Positions 41,789 to 52,470 of a stretch of DNA of 64,000 nucleotides are shown in pieces; position 1 is the first letter of the stretch; the number at the start of each line of letters is the position of its first letter. A program made the translations under genes and the position numbers. Source of the DNA: Variovorax paradoxus (GTDB lineage: Bacteria; Pseudomonadota; Gammaproteobacteria; Burkholderiales; Burkholderiaceae_C); contig NZ_LR743507.1 in NCBI RefSeq assembly GCF_902712855.1, forward strand, positions 854,001-918,000. Reading direction: 5' to 3'. The notes below the pieces were generated by a model, which was not told the DNA's origin, did no database searches, and worked only from the letters and a program-made list of their open reading frames with translations.

Positions 41789-42592
41789 CTACAGCGTGAA
41801 GTCGTAGTCCACCGTGATCGGCGCGTGGTCCGAGAACTTCACGGTCTTGTAGATCTGCTCGGTGCGCGCCAGCGCGGCGGTCTTCGGCGTGGCCAGGTGG
41901 TAGTCGAGCCGCCATCCCACGTTGTTCGCGTAGGCCTGGCCGCGGTTGCTCCACCAGGTGTAGGCCTCGGCGGTGGTGTCGGGCTTGAGCATGCGGTACA
42001 CGTCCACCAGGCCCGCGCCGTCGGCGCCGGCATCGAGAAGCTTCGTCATCCAGGCGCGCTCCTCGGGAAGGAAGCCGCTGTTCTTCTGGTTGCCGCGCCA
42101 GTTCTTCAGGTCGATCTCCTTGTGGGCGATGTTGATGTCGCCGCACAGCACGAACTCGCGCTCCTTCTTCAGCGCGATCAGGTGCGGGAAGAAACCCTTG
42201 AGGAAGCGGAACTTGGCCTCCTGGCGTTCCTCGCCCGAACTGCCGCTCGGGAAATAACAGCTGATGACCGAGAACTTGCGCTTGGGCGTGTCGAAGCGCA
42301 ACTCGAGGTAGCGGCCCTCGGCGTCGAATTCCGCGTCGCCCCAGCCCACCACCACCTGGCTCGGTGCGTGCTTCGTGTAGACGGCGGTGCCGGCATAGCC
42401 CTTCTTCTCGGCAAAGTGGAAGTGGCCCTTGAGGCCGGCCATTTCCTCGAAACGGCCTTCGATGTCGCTGGCCTGGACGCGGATCTCCTGCATGCAAATA
42501 CAATCCGGCGCAAGTTCGGCCACCCAGTCGGCCACGCCTTTGGTAGCGGCCGAACGCAGGCCATTGAGATTGAGACTGGTCAGTTTGAACAC
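41789..42592 (-). CDS. xthA: Exodeoxyribonuclease III
   Basis: A 267-residue exonuclease III / AP endonuclease of the endonuclease-exonuclease-phosphatase fold, acting in base excision repair. Seen: LTSLNLNGLRSA at the N-terminus, CMQEIR (metal-binding Glu), VLCGDINIAHKEIDLKN (Asp-Asn pair) and the C-terminal SDHAPITVDY (catalytic Asp-His). The start is GTG at 42592: it gives the family N-terminus V-F-K-L-T-S-L-N and no ATG is nearby. The pyrE start codon is only 12 bp away on the other strand. Confidence 0.94.
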   Translation of the reverse strand: MFKLTSLNLNGLRSAATKGVADWVAELAPDCICMQEIRVQASDIEGRFEEMAGLKGHFHFAEKKGYAGTAVYTKHAPSQVVVGWGDAEFDAEGRYLELRFDTPKRKFSVISCYFPSGSSGEERQEAKFRFLKGFFPHLIALKKEREFVLCGDINIAHKEIDLKNWRGNQKNSGFLPEERAWMTKLLDAGADGAGLVDVYRMLKPDTTAEAYTWWSNRGQAYANNVGWRLDYHLATPKTAALARTEQIYKTVKFSDHAPITVDYDFTL

Positions 42593-42604
42593 AAGGAATT
42601 TCCG

Positions 42605-43288
42605 ATGGCTGTAGATGGTGAGAAAAGCAGCGCGGTCGCACAGGACTTCGTCCAGTTCGCACTGGATGCCGGCGTACTGCGCTTCGGCGAGTTCAAGACC
42701 AAAGCCGGTCGAATGAGCCCGTATTTCTTCAACTCGGGCCTGTTCGACGACGGCGGCAAGATCGCCCGTCTGGCCGGATTCTATGCAGACCGGCTCATCG
42801 AGAGCGGGCTCGAATTCGACATGATCTTCGGCCCCGCGTACAAGGGCATTCCGCTGGGCGCCACGGTGGCCGCGGAGCTCGCGCGGCGCGGTCGCAACTA
42901 CCCTTTCGCCTACAACCGCAAGGAAGCCAAGGCGCACGGCGAGGGCGGCAACCTGGTGGGCGCGCCGCTGAAGGGCCGCGTGCTGATCGTCGACGACGTC
43001 ATGTCCGCCGGCACTGCAGTGCGCGAGTCGATCGCCGCGATCCAGGCCGCAGGCGCCACGCCGCATGCCGTGGCCATCGCGCTCGATCGTCAGGAGAAGG
43101 CCACCGAGAATGGCGTCGACGTGGACCACAGCGCCGTGCAGTACGTGCGCAACCAGCTCGGCCTGTCGGTGATCGCCATTGCCACGCTGGACGACCTGCT
43201 CAGCTACCTCTCGGGCAACGCGGCCTCCGACCTGGGCGCGCACCACGAGCGCGTGCTGGCCTACCGCACGCGCTACGGCGCCCACTGA
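42605..43288 (+). CDS. pyrE: Orotate phosphoribosyltransferase
   Basis: A 227-residue pyrimidine biosynthesis enzyme converting orotate and PRPP to OMP. Seen: FGEFKTKAGRMSPYFFNSGL, YKGIPLGATVA, NRKEAKAHGEGG, and the PRPP-binding motif VLIVDDVMSAGTAV. The AAGGA Shine-Dalgarno (42593-42597) lies immediately beside the xthA GTG on the opposite strand, so the pyrE promoter must lie within the xthA coding region. Followed 11 bp later by a DUF4124-like gene. Confidence 0.96.
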   Translation: MAVDGEKSSAVAQDFVQFALDAGVLRFGEFKTKAGRMSPYFFNSGLFDDGGKIARLAGFYADRLIESGLEFDMIFGPAYKGIPLGATVAAELARRGRNYPFAYNRKEAKAHGEGGNLVGAPLKGRVLIVDDVMSAGTAVRESIAAIQAAGATPHAVAIALDRQEKATENGVDVDHSAVQYVRNQLGLSVIAIATLDDLLSYLSGNAASDLGAHHERVLAYRTRYGAH

Positions 43289-43299
43289 GGCAAGCCCGC

Positions 43300-44001
43300 A
43301 TGAACGCACGCGATCACGGCCAGCCGACTCGCCTGCGGGCGGCGGCATCTTCGTTCCTGGCGGTTCCTGCCCTGTCCCTGTTTCTGTGCGGCGCACTGCA
43401 TGCGCAACCGCAGAAAGTGGAAGGCGCGGCGCCGGGCATCTTCACCTGCACCGACGCGCGGGGCCGCACGCTGACGGCCGACCGGCCCATCGCCGAGTGC
43501 ACCGACCGCGAGCAGCGCGAACTCAACCCGAGCGGCTCGGTGCGCCGCAAGATCGAGCCGACCTACACCGCGCGCGAACTGCAGGAGCGCGAGGATCGCG
43601 CCCGCGAAGCCGCCATCCAGGCAGCGCGCATCACCGATGAGCGCCGGCGCGAGCGGGCCCTGCTGGTGCGCTACCCCAACGCCACCACGCACGACCGCGA
43701 GCGCGCCGATGCGCTGGCGCAGATCGACGCGGTGACCCAGGCGGCGCGCAAGCGCATCGCCGAACTGGGCGAAGACCGCAAGAAGATCGACGAGGAGATG
43801 GAGTTCTACAAGCAGGACCCGAGCAAGGCGCCCGGCTCGGTGCGCCGCAAGATCGAGGACAACACGCAGAGCGTGTCCGTGCAGAACCGCTTCATCGCAG
43901 AGCAGGAAGACGAGAAGAAGCGGGTGAACGCGCGATTCGACGAAGAGCGCACACGGCTCAAGGGCCTGTGGTCGCCGCAGAACGGCGGGAATCCTCGGTA
44001 A
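43300..44001 (+). CDS. Exported DUF4124-like coiled-coil protein
   Basis: A 233-residue protein with a signal peptide ending at ALHAQ (about residue 36), a DUF4124-like segment (GIFTCTDARGRTLTADRPI, with a Cys pair), then a long charged helical region (about 75-225) with coiled-coil character. The octapeptide GSVRRKIE occurs twice (about residues 84-91 and 181-188), a sign of internal duplication. Probably periplasmic; function unknown. Likely co-transcribed with pyrE. Confidence 0.8.
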   Translation: MNARDHGQPTRLRAAASSFLAVPALSLFLCGALHAQPQKVEGAAPGIFTCTDARGRTLTADRPIAECTDREQRELNPSGSVRRKIEPTYTARELQEREDRAREAAIQAARITDERRRERALLVRYPNATTHDRERADALAQIDAVTQAARKRIAELGEDRKKIDEEMEFYKQDPSKAPGSVRRKIEDNTQSVSVQNRFIAEQEDEKKRVNARFDEERTRLKGLWSPQNGGNPR

Positions 44002-44088
44002 CCCCCCAGGCTGCGCGCACTTCGTGTCGCTTCGCCTTCCCCCCTGCCGGGGGCGGCACCTGCGGCCCGGCAGAGCCGGTTCCGCGGT
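44002..44088 (+). repeat. Family A dispersed repeat, copy 5
   Basis: Blocks GCGCGCACTTCGTGTCGCTT, CCCCCTGCCGGGGG and CCCGGCAGAGCCGGTTCCGC match the family. It begins at the stop codon of the DUF4124-like gene and lies between convergent genes, so it may act as the shared 3' hairpin. Confidence 0.85.
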
Positions 44089-44104
44089 GCTTCCTTGAAG
44101 GGCC

Positions 44105-45598
<1,494 letters not shown>

Positions 45599-45599
45599 G

Positions 45600-47117
45600 T
45601 CAGAAGCCTTGCGGTGCGCGCGAATGCCAGTCGGTGGCCTGCTGGAAGCGGTGACCTGCGTTGAGCAGCTTCGCTTCGCCGAAGTAGTTGCCGATCAGCT
45701 GCAGGCCCACGGGCATGCCGCCATCGAAGCCCGCGGGCACGCTCATGCCGGGCAGGCCGGCCAGCGATGCGGGCAGCGTGAAGATGTCCGCGAGGTAGTC
45801 GGCCACCGGATCGTCGCCGTGCTCGCCGAGCTTCCAGGCGGTGGTGGGCGCGGCGGGGCCGGCGATCACGTCGCATTGTCTGAAGGCCTGCTGGAAGTCG
45901 TCGGCGATCATGCGGCGCACCTTCTGCGCCTGCAGGTAGTACGCGTCGTAGTAGCCGTGCGAGAGCACGTAGGTGCCGATCATGATGCGGCGCTTCACCT
46001 CGTCGCCGAAGCCCTCGGCACGCGTGCGCTCGTACATCTGCGTGAGCGCGCTTCGCTTCTTGTCGTTCGGATCGAAGAAGTCCTTCGCGCGATGGCCGAA
46101 CTTGACGCCGTCGAAGCGGCTCAGGTTGCTCGACGCCTCGGCCGCGGCCAGGATGTAGTACACGGGAATCGACAGCTCGGTGCGCGGCAGGCTCACCTCG
46201 ACGCGCTTCGCGCCGAGCTTCTCGTACTCCGCAAGCGCCGCATCGACCGCCGCGCGCACGCCGGGTGCGACGCCTTCGCCGAAGAACTCCTTCGGCACGC
46301 CGATGCGCAGGCCTTCGAGCGAGTCGTTCAGCGAGCGGCCGAAGTTTTCGGCGGGCTTGTCGAGCGAGGTGGAGTCGCGGTCGAGGTCGGGACCGCAGAA
46401 GGCCGACAGCAGCAGCGCGCAGTCCTCGGCCGAGCGCGCCATCGGGCCGGCCTGGTCGAGGCTCGAGGCAAAGGCCACCATGCCGTAGCGCGAGGCGCGG
46501 CCATAGGTCGGCTTGATGCCGGTCACGCCGCAGAACGAAGCGGGCTGGCGGATCGAGCCGCCGGTGTCGGTGCCGGTGGCCGCGGGGGCCAGGCGCGCGG
46601 CAACGGCGGCCGCGCTGGCGCCCGACGAGCCGCCCGGAATGCGCTCGCGGTTCCAGGGATTGCGCACCGGCACGGCCTTGTCGTGGCCGACTGCGGGCAC
46701 GGCGACGTTCTCGTTGGCCGAGCCCATCGCGAACTCGTCGCAGCTCAGCTTGCCCAGCGTGACGGCGCCGGCCTCGGCCAGGCGCTTCACCACGGTCGCG
46801 TCGAATGGCGAGCGGTAGCCCGCGAGCATCTTCGAGCCGGCTGTTGTGGCGAAATCGGTGGTGACGAAGATGTCCTTGTGCGCGATCGGCACGCCGGCCA
46901 GTGCCGGGGCGTTGCCCGCGGCGATCAGCGCGTCGGCGGCGCGGGCCTGGGCCAGCGTGGCTTCTTCGTTCACGTCGACGAAGGTGCCGAGCGACTCGTG
47001 GGCCTTCATGCGGCCCAGGAAAGCCTGCGAAGCCTCGACGGCCGAGACCTTGCGCTCGGCCAGTGCCTTGGCCAGCGCGACCACGCTCAATTGGTGCAAT
47101 TCACCGCTGCTCATCAT
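45600..47117 (-). CDS. gatA: Aspartyl/glutamyl-tRNA amidotransferase subunit A
   Basis: A 505-residue amidase-signature glutaminase subunit that supplies ammonia to GatB. Catalytic features: Lys in GVPIAHKDIF, cis-Ser in IPGGSSGASAAAVAA and nucleophile Ser in GTDTGGSIRQPAS. The start shown (MMSSGEL) overlaps the gatC stop in an ATGA; the second ATG at 47114 is an alternative. It is a distant paralogue of the AtzE and AtzF enzymes in the ureide operon. Confidence 0.97.
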   Translation of the reverse strand: MMSSGELHQLSVVALAKALAERKVSAVEASQAFLGRMKAHESLGTFVDVNEEATLAQARAADALIAAGNAPALAGVPIAHKDIFVTTDFATTAGSKMLAGYRSPFDATVVKRLAEAGAVTLGKLSCDEFAMGSANENVAVPAVGHDKAVPVRNPWNRERIPGGSSGASAAAVAARLAPAATGTDTGGSIRQPASFCGVTGIKPTYGRASRYGMVAFASSLDQAGPMARSAEDCALLLSAFCGPDLDRDSTSLDKPAENFGRSLNDSLEGLRIGVPKEFFGEGVAPGVRAAVDAALAEYEKLGAKRVEVSLPRTELSIPVYYILAAAEASSNLSRFDGVKFGHRAKDFFDPNDKKRSALTQMYERTRAEGFGDEVKRRIMIGTYVLSHGYYDAYYLQAQKVRRMIADDFQQAFRQCDVIAGPAAPTTAWKLGEHGDDPVADYLADIFTLPASLAGLPGMSVPAGFDGGMPVGLQLIGNYFGEAKLLNAGHRFQQATDWHSRAPQGF

Positions 47118-47413
47118 TCGATCACCTTGGGCACGAGGAACAGGCCGGCTTCGACGGCCGGGGCGCTCTTCTGGTTGGCTTCGCGGTTGTCGGGTTCGCT
47201 CACCACGTCGTCGCGCAGGCGCAGCGTGATGTCTTCGAGGGCGGCCACGGGATGGGCCAGCGGCTCGACACCGGAGGTGTCCACGGAACGCATGCGTTCG
47301 ACCAGGTCGAAGAAGCCGTTGATCTGGCTGAGCATGCGCTCGCTTTCGTCAGGAGCGAGCTGCAGCCTCGCCAGCGAGGCGATGCGCGCAATATCGGAAG
47401 CGGAAAGTGACAT
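47114..47413 (-). CDS. gatC: Aspartyl/glutamyl-tRNA amidotransferase subunit C
   Basis: A 99-residue GatC that clamps GatA to GatB. The sequence MSLSASDIARIASLARLQLA and the C-terminal LRDDVV...FLVPKVIE are diagnostic. First gene of gatCAB. The 215-bp gap to the divergent mreB gene (47414-47628) holds the promoters for both operons; I see a TATTAT hexamer at 47492-47497 but no convincing paired -35. Confidence 0.95.
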   Translation of the reverse strand: MSLSASDIARIASLARLQLAPDESERMLSQINGFFDLVERMRSVDTSGVEPLAHPVAALEDITLRLRDDVVSEPDNREANQKSAPAVEAGLFLVPKVIE

Positions 47414-47628
47414 AGAACGGAACGGCCCAAAAAAGCGGGGGGAATCGCACGCCGAAGCGGGTGCTAATACAGGAATCAGAGGGGATTCGGGTATTATCCC
47501 GCCTTTGCCGCAACCCCCGCGAACGCGCCGGCTTTTGCGCCAAAAACGATCAATCCACCCCGTCAAACGACTCAAAAAATAGAGCGACGACCTGCCGATG
47601 CGCAGGCCGTGCTCAGAGGATTCCGCAC

Positions 47629-48672
47629 ATGTTTGGAGCTTTCCGTCGGTACTTCTCCACCGACCTTGCGATCGACCTCGGCACCGCCAACACCCTCATA
47701 TTCGCCCGCAACAAGGGCATCGTGCTGGACGAGCCCTCCGTCGTCGCGATCCGCCACGAAGGCGGCCCGCACGGCAAGAAGGTGATCCAGGCCGTCGGCC
47801 GCGAGGCCAAGGCCATGCTGGGCAAGGTGCCCGGCAACATCGAGGCGATCCGCCCGATGAAGGACGGCGTCATTGCAGACTTCGTGATCACCGAGCAGAT
47901 GATCAAGCAGTTCATCAAGATGGTGCACCCGCGCACGCTGCTCACGCCGAGCCCCCGCATCATCATCTGCGTGCCCTGCGGCTCCACTCAGGTCGAGCGC
48001 CGCGCCATCAAGGACGCGGCCGAGGCCGCAGGCGCCACGTCGGTCTACCTCATCGAGGAACCCATGGCGGCAGCCATCGGCGCCGGCCTGCCCGTCAGCG
48101 AAGCCTCGGGCTCGATGGTGGTCGACATCGGCGGCGGCACCACCGAGGTGGGCGTCATCTCGCTGGGCGGCATGGTCTACAAGGGCTCGGTCCGCGTGGG
48201 CGGCGACCGCTTCGACGAAGCCATCATCAACTACATCCGCCGCAACTACGGCATGCTGATCGGCGAGCCGACGGCCGAAGTCATCAAGAAGAACATCGGC
48301 TCGGCCTTCCCGGGCTCCGAAGTCAAGGAAATGGAAGTCAAGGGCCGCAACCTTTCCGAAGGCGTGCCGCGCAGCTTCACCATCAGCAGCAACGAAGTGC
48401 TGGAAGCCCTGACCGATCCGCTCAACAACATCGTCTCGGCCGTGAAGAACGCGCTCGAGCAGACCCCTCCCGAACTGGGCGCCGACATCGCCGAGCGCGG
48501 CATGATGCTGACCGGCGGCGGTGCGCTGCTGCGCGACCTCGACCGCCTGCTGGCCGAGGAAACCGGCCTGCCGGTGCTGGTCGCCGAAGATCCGCTGACC
48601 TGCGTGGTGCGCGGCTGCGGCATCGCTCTCGAGCGCATGGACCGTCTCGGCAGCATCTTCACGAGCGAATAA
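47629..48672 (+). CDS. mreB: Rod shape-determining protein MreB
   Basis: A 347-residue bacterial actin that positions the elongasome. Seen: LAIDLGTANTLIF (phosphate 1), VVDIGGGTTEVGVISLGG (phosphate 2), the adenosine-binding TGGGALLRDLD and the N-terminal amphipathic MFGAFRRYFS. A CAGAGGA Shine-Dalgarno is 8 nt before the ATG, which settles the start within a longer open frame. It heads mreB-mreC-mreD-mrdA. Confidence 0.97.
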   Translation: MFGAFRRYFSTDLAIDLGTANTLIFARNKGIVLDEPSVVAIRHEGGPHGKKVIQAVGREAKAMLGKVPGNIEAIRPMKDGVIADFVITEQMIKQFIKMVHPRTLLTPSPRIIICVPCGSTQVERRAIKDAAEAAGATSVYLIEEPMAAAIGAGLPVSEASGSMVVDIGGGTTEVGVISLGGMVYKGSVRVGGDRFDEAIINYIRRNYGMLIGEPTAEVIKKNIGSAFPGSEVKEMEVKGRNLSEGVPRSFTISSNEVLEALTDPLNNIVSAVKNALEQTPPELGADIAERGMMLTGGGALLRDLDRLLAEETGLPVLVAEDPLTCVVRGCGIALERMDRLGSIFTSE

Positions 48673-48681
48673 CCAAGGTAC

Positions 48682-48769
48682 ACCCCCAGGCTTCGCGCAC
48701 TTCGCGTCGTTGCGCCAATCCCCTGCCCAGGGCAATGCCCGCGGCCCGGCAAAGCCGGTTCCGCGGTAT
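48682..48769 (+). repeat. Family A dispersed repeat, copy 6
   Basis: CAGGCTTCGCGCACTTCGCG, CCCTGCCCAGGG and CCCGGCAAAGCCGGTTCCGC. Sits in the 176-bp gap between mreB and mreC, in the direction of transcription. It may lower or separate expression of the distal mre genes relative to abundant MreB. Confidence 0.85.
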
Positions 48770-48848
48770 TCCTGGCAATGGATCGTGTGTTAATTTCCTG
48801 CGTTGCAAGTCGCGCACGGCGCGGTGAAAACTAGGCTAGGCCGAATTC

Positions 48849-49808
48849 ATGCCTCTGGGCACGCTCGATCGCACAGCGCCACCCCTGTTCAACCAGGGGC
48901 AGTCGGCGCTCAGCAAGCTGATCTTCTTCGGCGCATTGGCCCTGTTCCTCATGGTGGCGGACGCCCGCTTCCACATCGTTCAGCCGATCCGCGCGGCCTT
49001 CGGCGCCGTGCTGTACCCGGTGCAATGGGTGGCGCTGAAACCGGTGCAGGTGGTGCTCGGTGGCGGGCGCTATCTCGAAGACCTGCAGACCGCGCAGCGC
49101 AACGAGGAAGACGCCCGCAAGGCACTCATGATGCAGGCCGAACGCGCCGCCCAGGCCGACACGCTGGCGCAGGACAACGCCCGACTGCGCGAGTTGCTCG
49201 AGCTGCGCCAGACCACTACCACGCCGGGCCGCGCCGCCGAGGTGCTCTATGACGCGGCCGACCCCTACACCCGCAAGATCGTCGTCGACCAGGGGCTCGC
49301 CCAGGGCATACAGCCCGGCTCGCCGGTGATCGATTCGCGCGGCGTGCTCGGCCAGGTCACCCAGGTGCTGCCCTTCACGAGCGAGGTCACGCTCGTGATC
49401 GACCGAGACCTGTCCATTCCCGTGCAGAACACCCGTACGGGCGTGCGCAGCGTGGCCTTCGGCGATGCCTCGGCCCACGGCGGCGGGCTGGAGCTGCGCT
49501 TCATGGCCGCCAACGCCGACCTGCAGGAGGGCGACCTGCTTTCCACCAGCGGTGTCGACGGCATCTACCCCGCCGGCCTGCCGGTGGCGAAGATCGAGCG
49601 CATCGAACGCCGCGCCGATTCGGCCTTCGCGCGCATCTACTGCGTGCCGCTGGCCCACGTGACCGCTGCGCGCTACGTGCTGGTGCTCGCACCCACGGGC
49701 AATCCGGCCGCGCCGCCGCCGCCCGCACCGGCTGCCGCGCCGCGCAAGCGGCCCGAGGGCAAGCCCGGGGCCGGCAAGAACGAGAAGAAGCCGGGAGAGC
49801 GCCGTTGA
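48849..49808 (+). CDS. mreC: Rod shape-determining protein MreC
   Basis: A 319-residue bitopic inner-membrane protein: one transmembrane helix at about 22-40 (LSKLIFFGALALFLMVAD), a coiled coil at about 75-120 and a periplasmic beta-rich domain (YTRKIVVDQGLAQGIQPGSPVID, GVLGQVTQV, LLSTSGVDGIYPAGLPVA). It bridges cytoplasmic MreB and the PBP2/RodA complex. The C-terminal 50 residues are Pro/Lys-rich and poorly conserved. Its stop overlaps the mreD start. Confidence 0.95.
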   Translation: MPLGTLDRTAPPLFNQGQSALSKLIFFGALALFLMVADARFHIVQPIRAAFGAVLYPVQWVALKPVQVVLGGGRYLEDLQTAQRNEEDARKALMMQAERAAQADTLAQDNARLRELLELRQTTTTPGRAAEVLYDAADPYTRKIVVDQGLAQGIQPGSPVIDSRGVLGQVTQVLPFTSEVTLVIDRDLSIPVQNTRTGVRSVAFGDASAHGGGLELRFMAANADLQEGDLLSTSGVDGIYPAGLPVAKIERIERRADSAFARIYCVPLAHVTAARYVLVLAPTGNPAAPPPPAPAAAPRKRPEGKPGAGKNEKKPGERR

Positions 49809-50326
49809 TCAAGCGTCCAGGCCAGCAGCAGCTGCTGCTGCCCGTCAGCCCCTTCTTCATGTGGACGAGCCTGGTGGCGGCATTGCTCGTCAACATGATT
49901 CCCATCGGCCGTGCGGTCTGGATGCCCGACCTGCTGGCGCTGGTGATCGTGTTCTGGGGCGTGCACCAGCCCGCGCGCGTGGGCATCGGCGCGGCCTTCG
50001 TCTTCGGCCTGTGCATGGACGTGCACCAGTCGTCGATGCTCGGCCAGCATGCGCTGTCCTACACCACACTGGGTTTCTTCGCGATCACCATCCACAGGCG
50101 CCTGCTGTGGTATCCGGTGCTGTCGCAGGCGCTGCAGGTGCTGCCGCTGTTCGCGCTCTCGCAGCTGATCGAGGTCGTCACGCGACTGATCGGCGGCGGT
50201 GTGTTTCCAGGCTGGTCGGTGCTGGCTTCGCCCGCGATCGAGGCTGCCCTGTGGCCGCTCGCGACGGCGCTGCTGCTCGCGCCGCAGCGCCGCACGCCGG
50301 AACCGGACGAGAACCGCCCGTTATGA
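49805..50326 (+). CDS. mreD: Rod shape-determining protein MreD
   Basis: A 173-residue polytopic inner-membrane protein with about five hydrophobic segments and the family signature region FGLCMDVHQSSMLGQHALSY. The start is a TTG that overlaps the mreC stop (TTGA); an ATG is available only much later, inside the first helix, so TTG with coupled translation is the best choice. Confidence 0.93.
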   Translation: MIKRPGQQQLLLPVSPFFMWTSLVAALLVNMIPIGRAVWMPDLLALVIVFWGVHQPARVGIGAAFVFGLCMDVHQSSMLGQHALSYTTLGFFAITIHRRLLWYPVLSQALQVLPLFALSQLIEVVTRLIGGGVFPGWSVLASPAIEAALWPLATALLLAPQRRTPEPDENRPL

Positions 50327-50331
50327 GTTCA

Positions 50332-50420
50332 CCCCGAGGCTTCGCGCACTTCGTGCCGCGTCTCTTTCGTGCCGCCGGTGACAACGCCCGCAGGCCGGCA
50401 AGGTCCGCTGCGCGGTGTTC
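50332..50420 (+). repeat. Family A dispersed repeat, copy 7
   Basis: GAGGCTTCGCGCACTTCGTG is retained at the left, but the right half has decayed (CAGGCCGGCAAGGTCCGCTG). It occupies most of the gap between mreD and mrdA, in the direction of transcription. Confidence 0.75.
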
Positions 50421-50499
50421 CGCGATGGATCGTCGGCGCTCTTCGTGCCTTCGGGCCGCATTTGCCATCGCACCTGCGCGCGCCTAAGCTCCCACCGCC

Positions 50500-52470
50500 A
50501 TGACCGAAATCCGCAATGTTGCCGCCGATCTCGCGCGCTTCAAGCGCCGCGTGATCGTCATCGGGCTGGCCGTGCTTTTCGCGTTCGGCCTGCTCTGCGC
50601 GCGGCTGGTGTACCTGCAGATCACGCGGCACGAAGACCTGGCCGAACAGGCCGAGAGCAACCGCACGGCCGTGGTGCCGGTGGTGCCCAACCGCGGCCTG
50701 ATCCTCGACCGCAACGGCATCGTGCTGGCCTCGAACTACTCGGCCTACACACTGGAGATCACGCCTTCGAAGGTGGGCGACGTCGAGGAGACCATCGACA
50801 GCCTGACCCAGGTGCTGGAAATCTCGCCGCGCGACCGCCGCCGCTTCAAGCGGCTGCGCGAGGACTCGCGCAGCTTCGACTCCATTCCCATCCGCACCCG
50901 CCTGAGCGACGAGGAAGTCGCGCGCTTCGCCGCGCAGCGATACCGCTTTCCGGGCGTGGAGATCAAGGCGCGGCTGTTCCGCAACTATCCGCAGGGCGAG
51001 CTGGCCGCGCATGTGCTCGGCTACATCGGCCGCATCAACCAGCGCGAGAAGGTCGCGATGGAAGACTGGGACGAGGAAGAGCAGGCCAACTACAAGGGCA
51101 CCGACTACATCGGCAAGCTCGGCATCGAGCAGAGCTACGAGAAGACGCTGCATGGCCAGACCGGCGTCGAGCAGATGGAGACCTCCGCCGGCGGGCGTGC
51201 CGTGCGGCGCCTGGCGAGCCATCCGGCCACGCCCGGCAACACGGTGATGCTGTCGCTCGACATCAAGCTGCAGAAGCTGGTGGAGGACATGTACGGCGAC
51301 CGCCGCGGTGCGCTGGTGGCCATCGACCCGAAGACCGGCGAGATCCTGGCCTTCGTGAGCAAGCCCACCTTCGATCCCAACCTGTTCGTCGAGGGCATCG
51401 ACAACGAAAGCTGGGCGGCGCTGACCGAGTCGCTCGACAAGCCGCTGCTGAACCGTGCACTGCGCGGCACCTATCCGCCGGGCTCCACCTACAAGCCCTT
51501 CATGGCGCTGGCCGCGCTGCAGACCGGCAAGCGCGGTCCGAACGTGGTGGTGAACGACCCCGGGTACTTCAACTTCGGCGGCCACCGCTTCGGCAGCCCC
51601 GAAGGCAACCTGGGCGGCGTCGACATGCGCCGTTCGATCCAGCTGTCGAGCAACATCTACTACTACTCGCTGGCCAACGAGATGGGCGTGGACCTGATCC
51701 ACGACTTCATGAAGCCGCTGGGCTTCGGCCAGATCACCGGCATCGACCTCGGCGGCGAGGTGCGGGGCGTGCTGCCCAGCACCGAGTGGAAGCGCAACAC
51801 GTACAAGCGCCCCGAGCAGAAGAAGTGGTACGCGGGCGAGACCATCTCGCTGGGCATCGGGCAGGGCTACAACAACTTCACCATGCTGCAGCTGGCGCAG
51901 GCCACGTCCATCGTGGCCGACGGCGGCATCAAGCACAAGCCGCACCTCGTGCTGGCCACGCGCAACACGGTGAGCGGGCAGGTCGTGCCGCTGCCGCAGC
52001 CGCCGGCGGAGAACCTGGGCTTCTCGGCCGCCAACATCTCGGTGATCCGCGAGGGCCTGACCAGCGTGGTGACCAGCGGCACGGCACGCAGCGTGTTCGC
52101 CGGTGCGAGCTACCAGGCCGCGGGCAAGACCGGCACCGCGCAGGCAGTGACGCAGGCCCAGAACACCAAGTACAACGCCCGTGCGCTCGAAGAGCACCAG
52201 CGCGACCATGCGCTGTTCATGGCGTTCGCACCGGTGAACGATCCGAAGATCGCGGTCGCCGTGATCGTGGAGAACGCCGGCTGGGGCGCCGGGGCCGCGG
52301 CACCCATCGCGCGCCGCGTGTTCGACTACTGGCTTGCGAACCAGTACCCGAGCGAGGCCGACCTGGCGGCCATCAAGACCGGCAAGGCCGGCGCGCCGAT
52401 GGGCAAGCCGCGCGTGGCGAGCGAAGTCGCCTGGCCGGTGCCGGTGGCCACGCCGGCAACCGCGCCCTGA
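50500..52470 (+). CDS. mrdA: Penicillin-binding protein 2 (elongasome transpeptidase)
   Basis: A 656-residue class B PBP that crosslinks lateral-wall peptidoglycan. A single N-terminal transmembrane helix (about 17-38) is followed by the PBP dimer domain (NRGLILDRNGIVLASN) and the transpeptidase domain with STYK (S329-K332), SSN in QLSSNIYYYS and KTGTA. The anchor sits at the inner membrane with the catalytic part periplasmic. It closes the mre operon; no rodA follows within the window. Confidence 0.96.
   Translation: MTEIRNVAADLARFKRRVIVIGLAVLFAFGLLCARLVYLQITRHEDLAEQAESNRTAVVPVVPNRGLILDRNGIVLASNYSAYTLEITPSKVGDVEETIDSLTQVLEISPRDRRRFKRLREDSRSFDSIPIRTRLSDEEVARFAAQRYRFPGVEIKARLFRNYPQGELAAHVLGYIGRINQREKVAMEDWDEEEQANYKGTDYIGKLGIEQSYEKTLHGQTGVEQMETSAGGRAVRRLASHPATPGNTVMLSLDIKLQKLVEDMYGDRRGALVAIDPKTGEILAFVSKPTFDPNLFVEGIDNESWAALTESLDKPLLNRALRGTYPPGSTYKPFMALAALQTGKRGPNVVVNDPGYFNFGGHRFGSPEGNLGGVDMRRSIQLSSNIYYYSLANEMGVDLIHDFMKPLGFGQITGIDLGGEVRGVLPSTEWKRNTYKRPEQKKWYAGETISLGIGQGYNNFTMLQLAQATSIVADGGIKHKPHLVLATRNTVSGQVVPLPQPPAENLGFSAANISVIREGLTSVVTSGTARSVFAGASYQAAGKTGTAQAVTQAQNTKYNARALEEHQRDHALFMAFAPVNDPKIAVAVIVENAGWGAGAAAPIARRVFDYWLANQYPSEADLAAIKTGKAGAPMGKPRVASEVAWPVPVATPATAP

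Noticed and set aside
47414..47628. Strong sigma-70 promoter in the gatC-mreB gap (TATTAT at 47492)
   Set aside because: No -35 hexamer at suitable spacing on either strand, so it is mentioned only as a possibility in the gatC entry.
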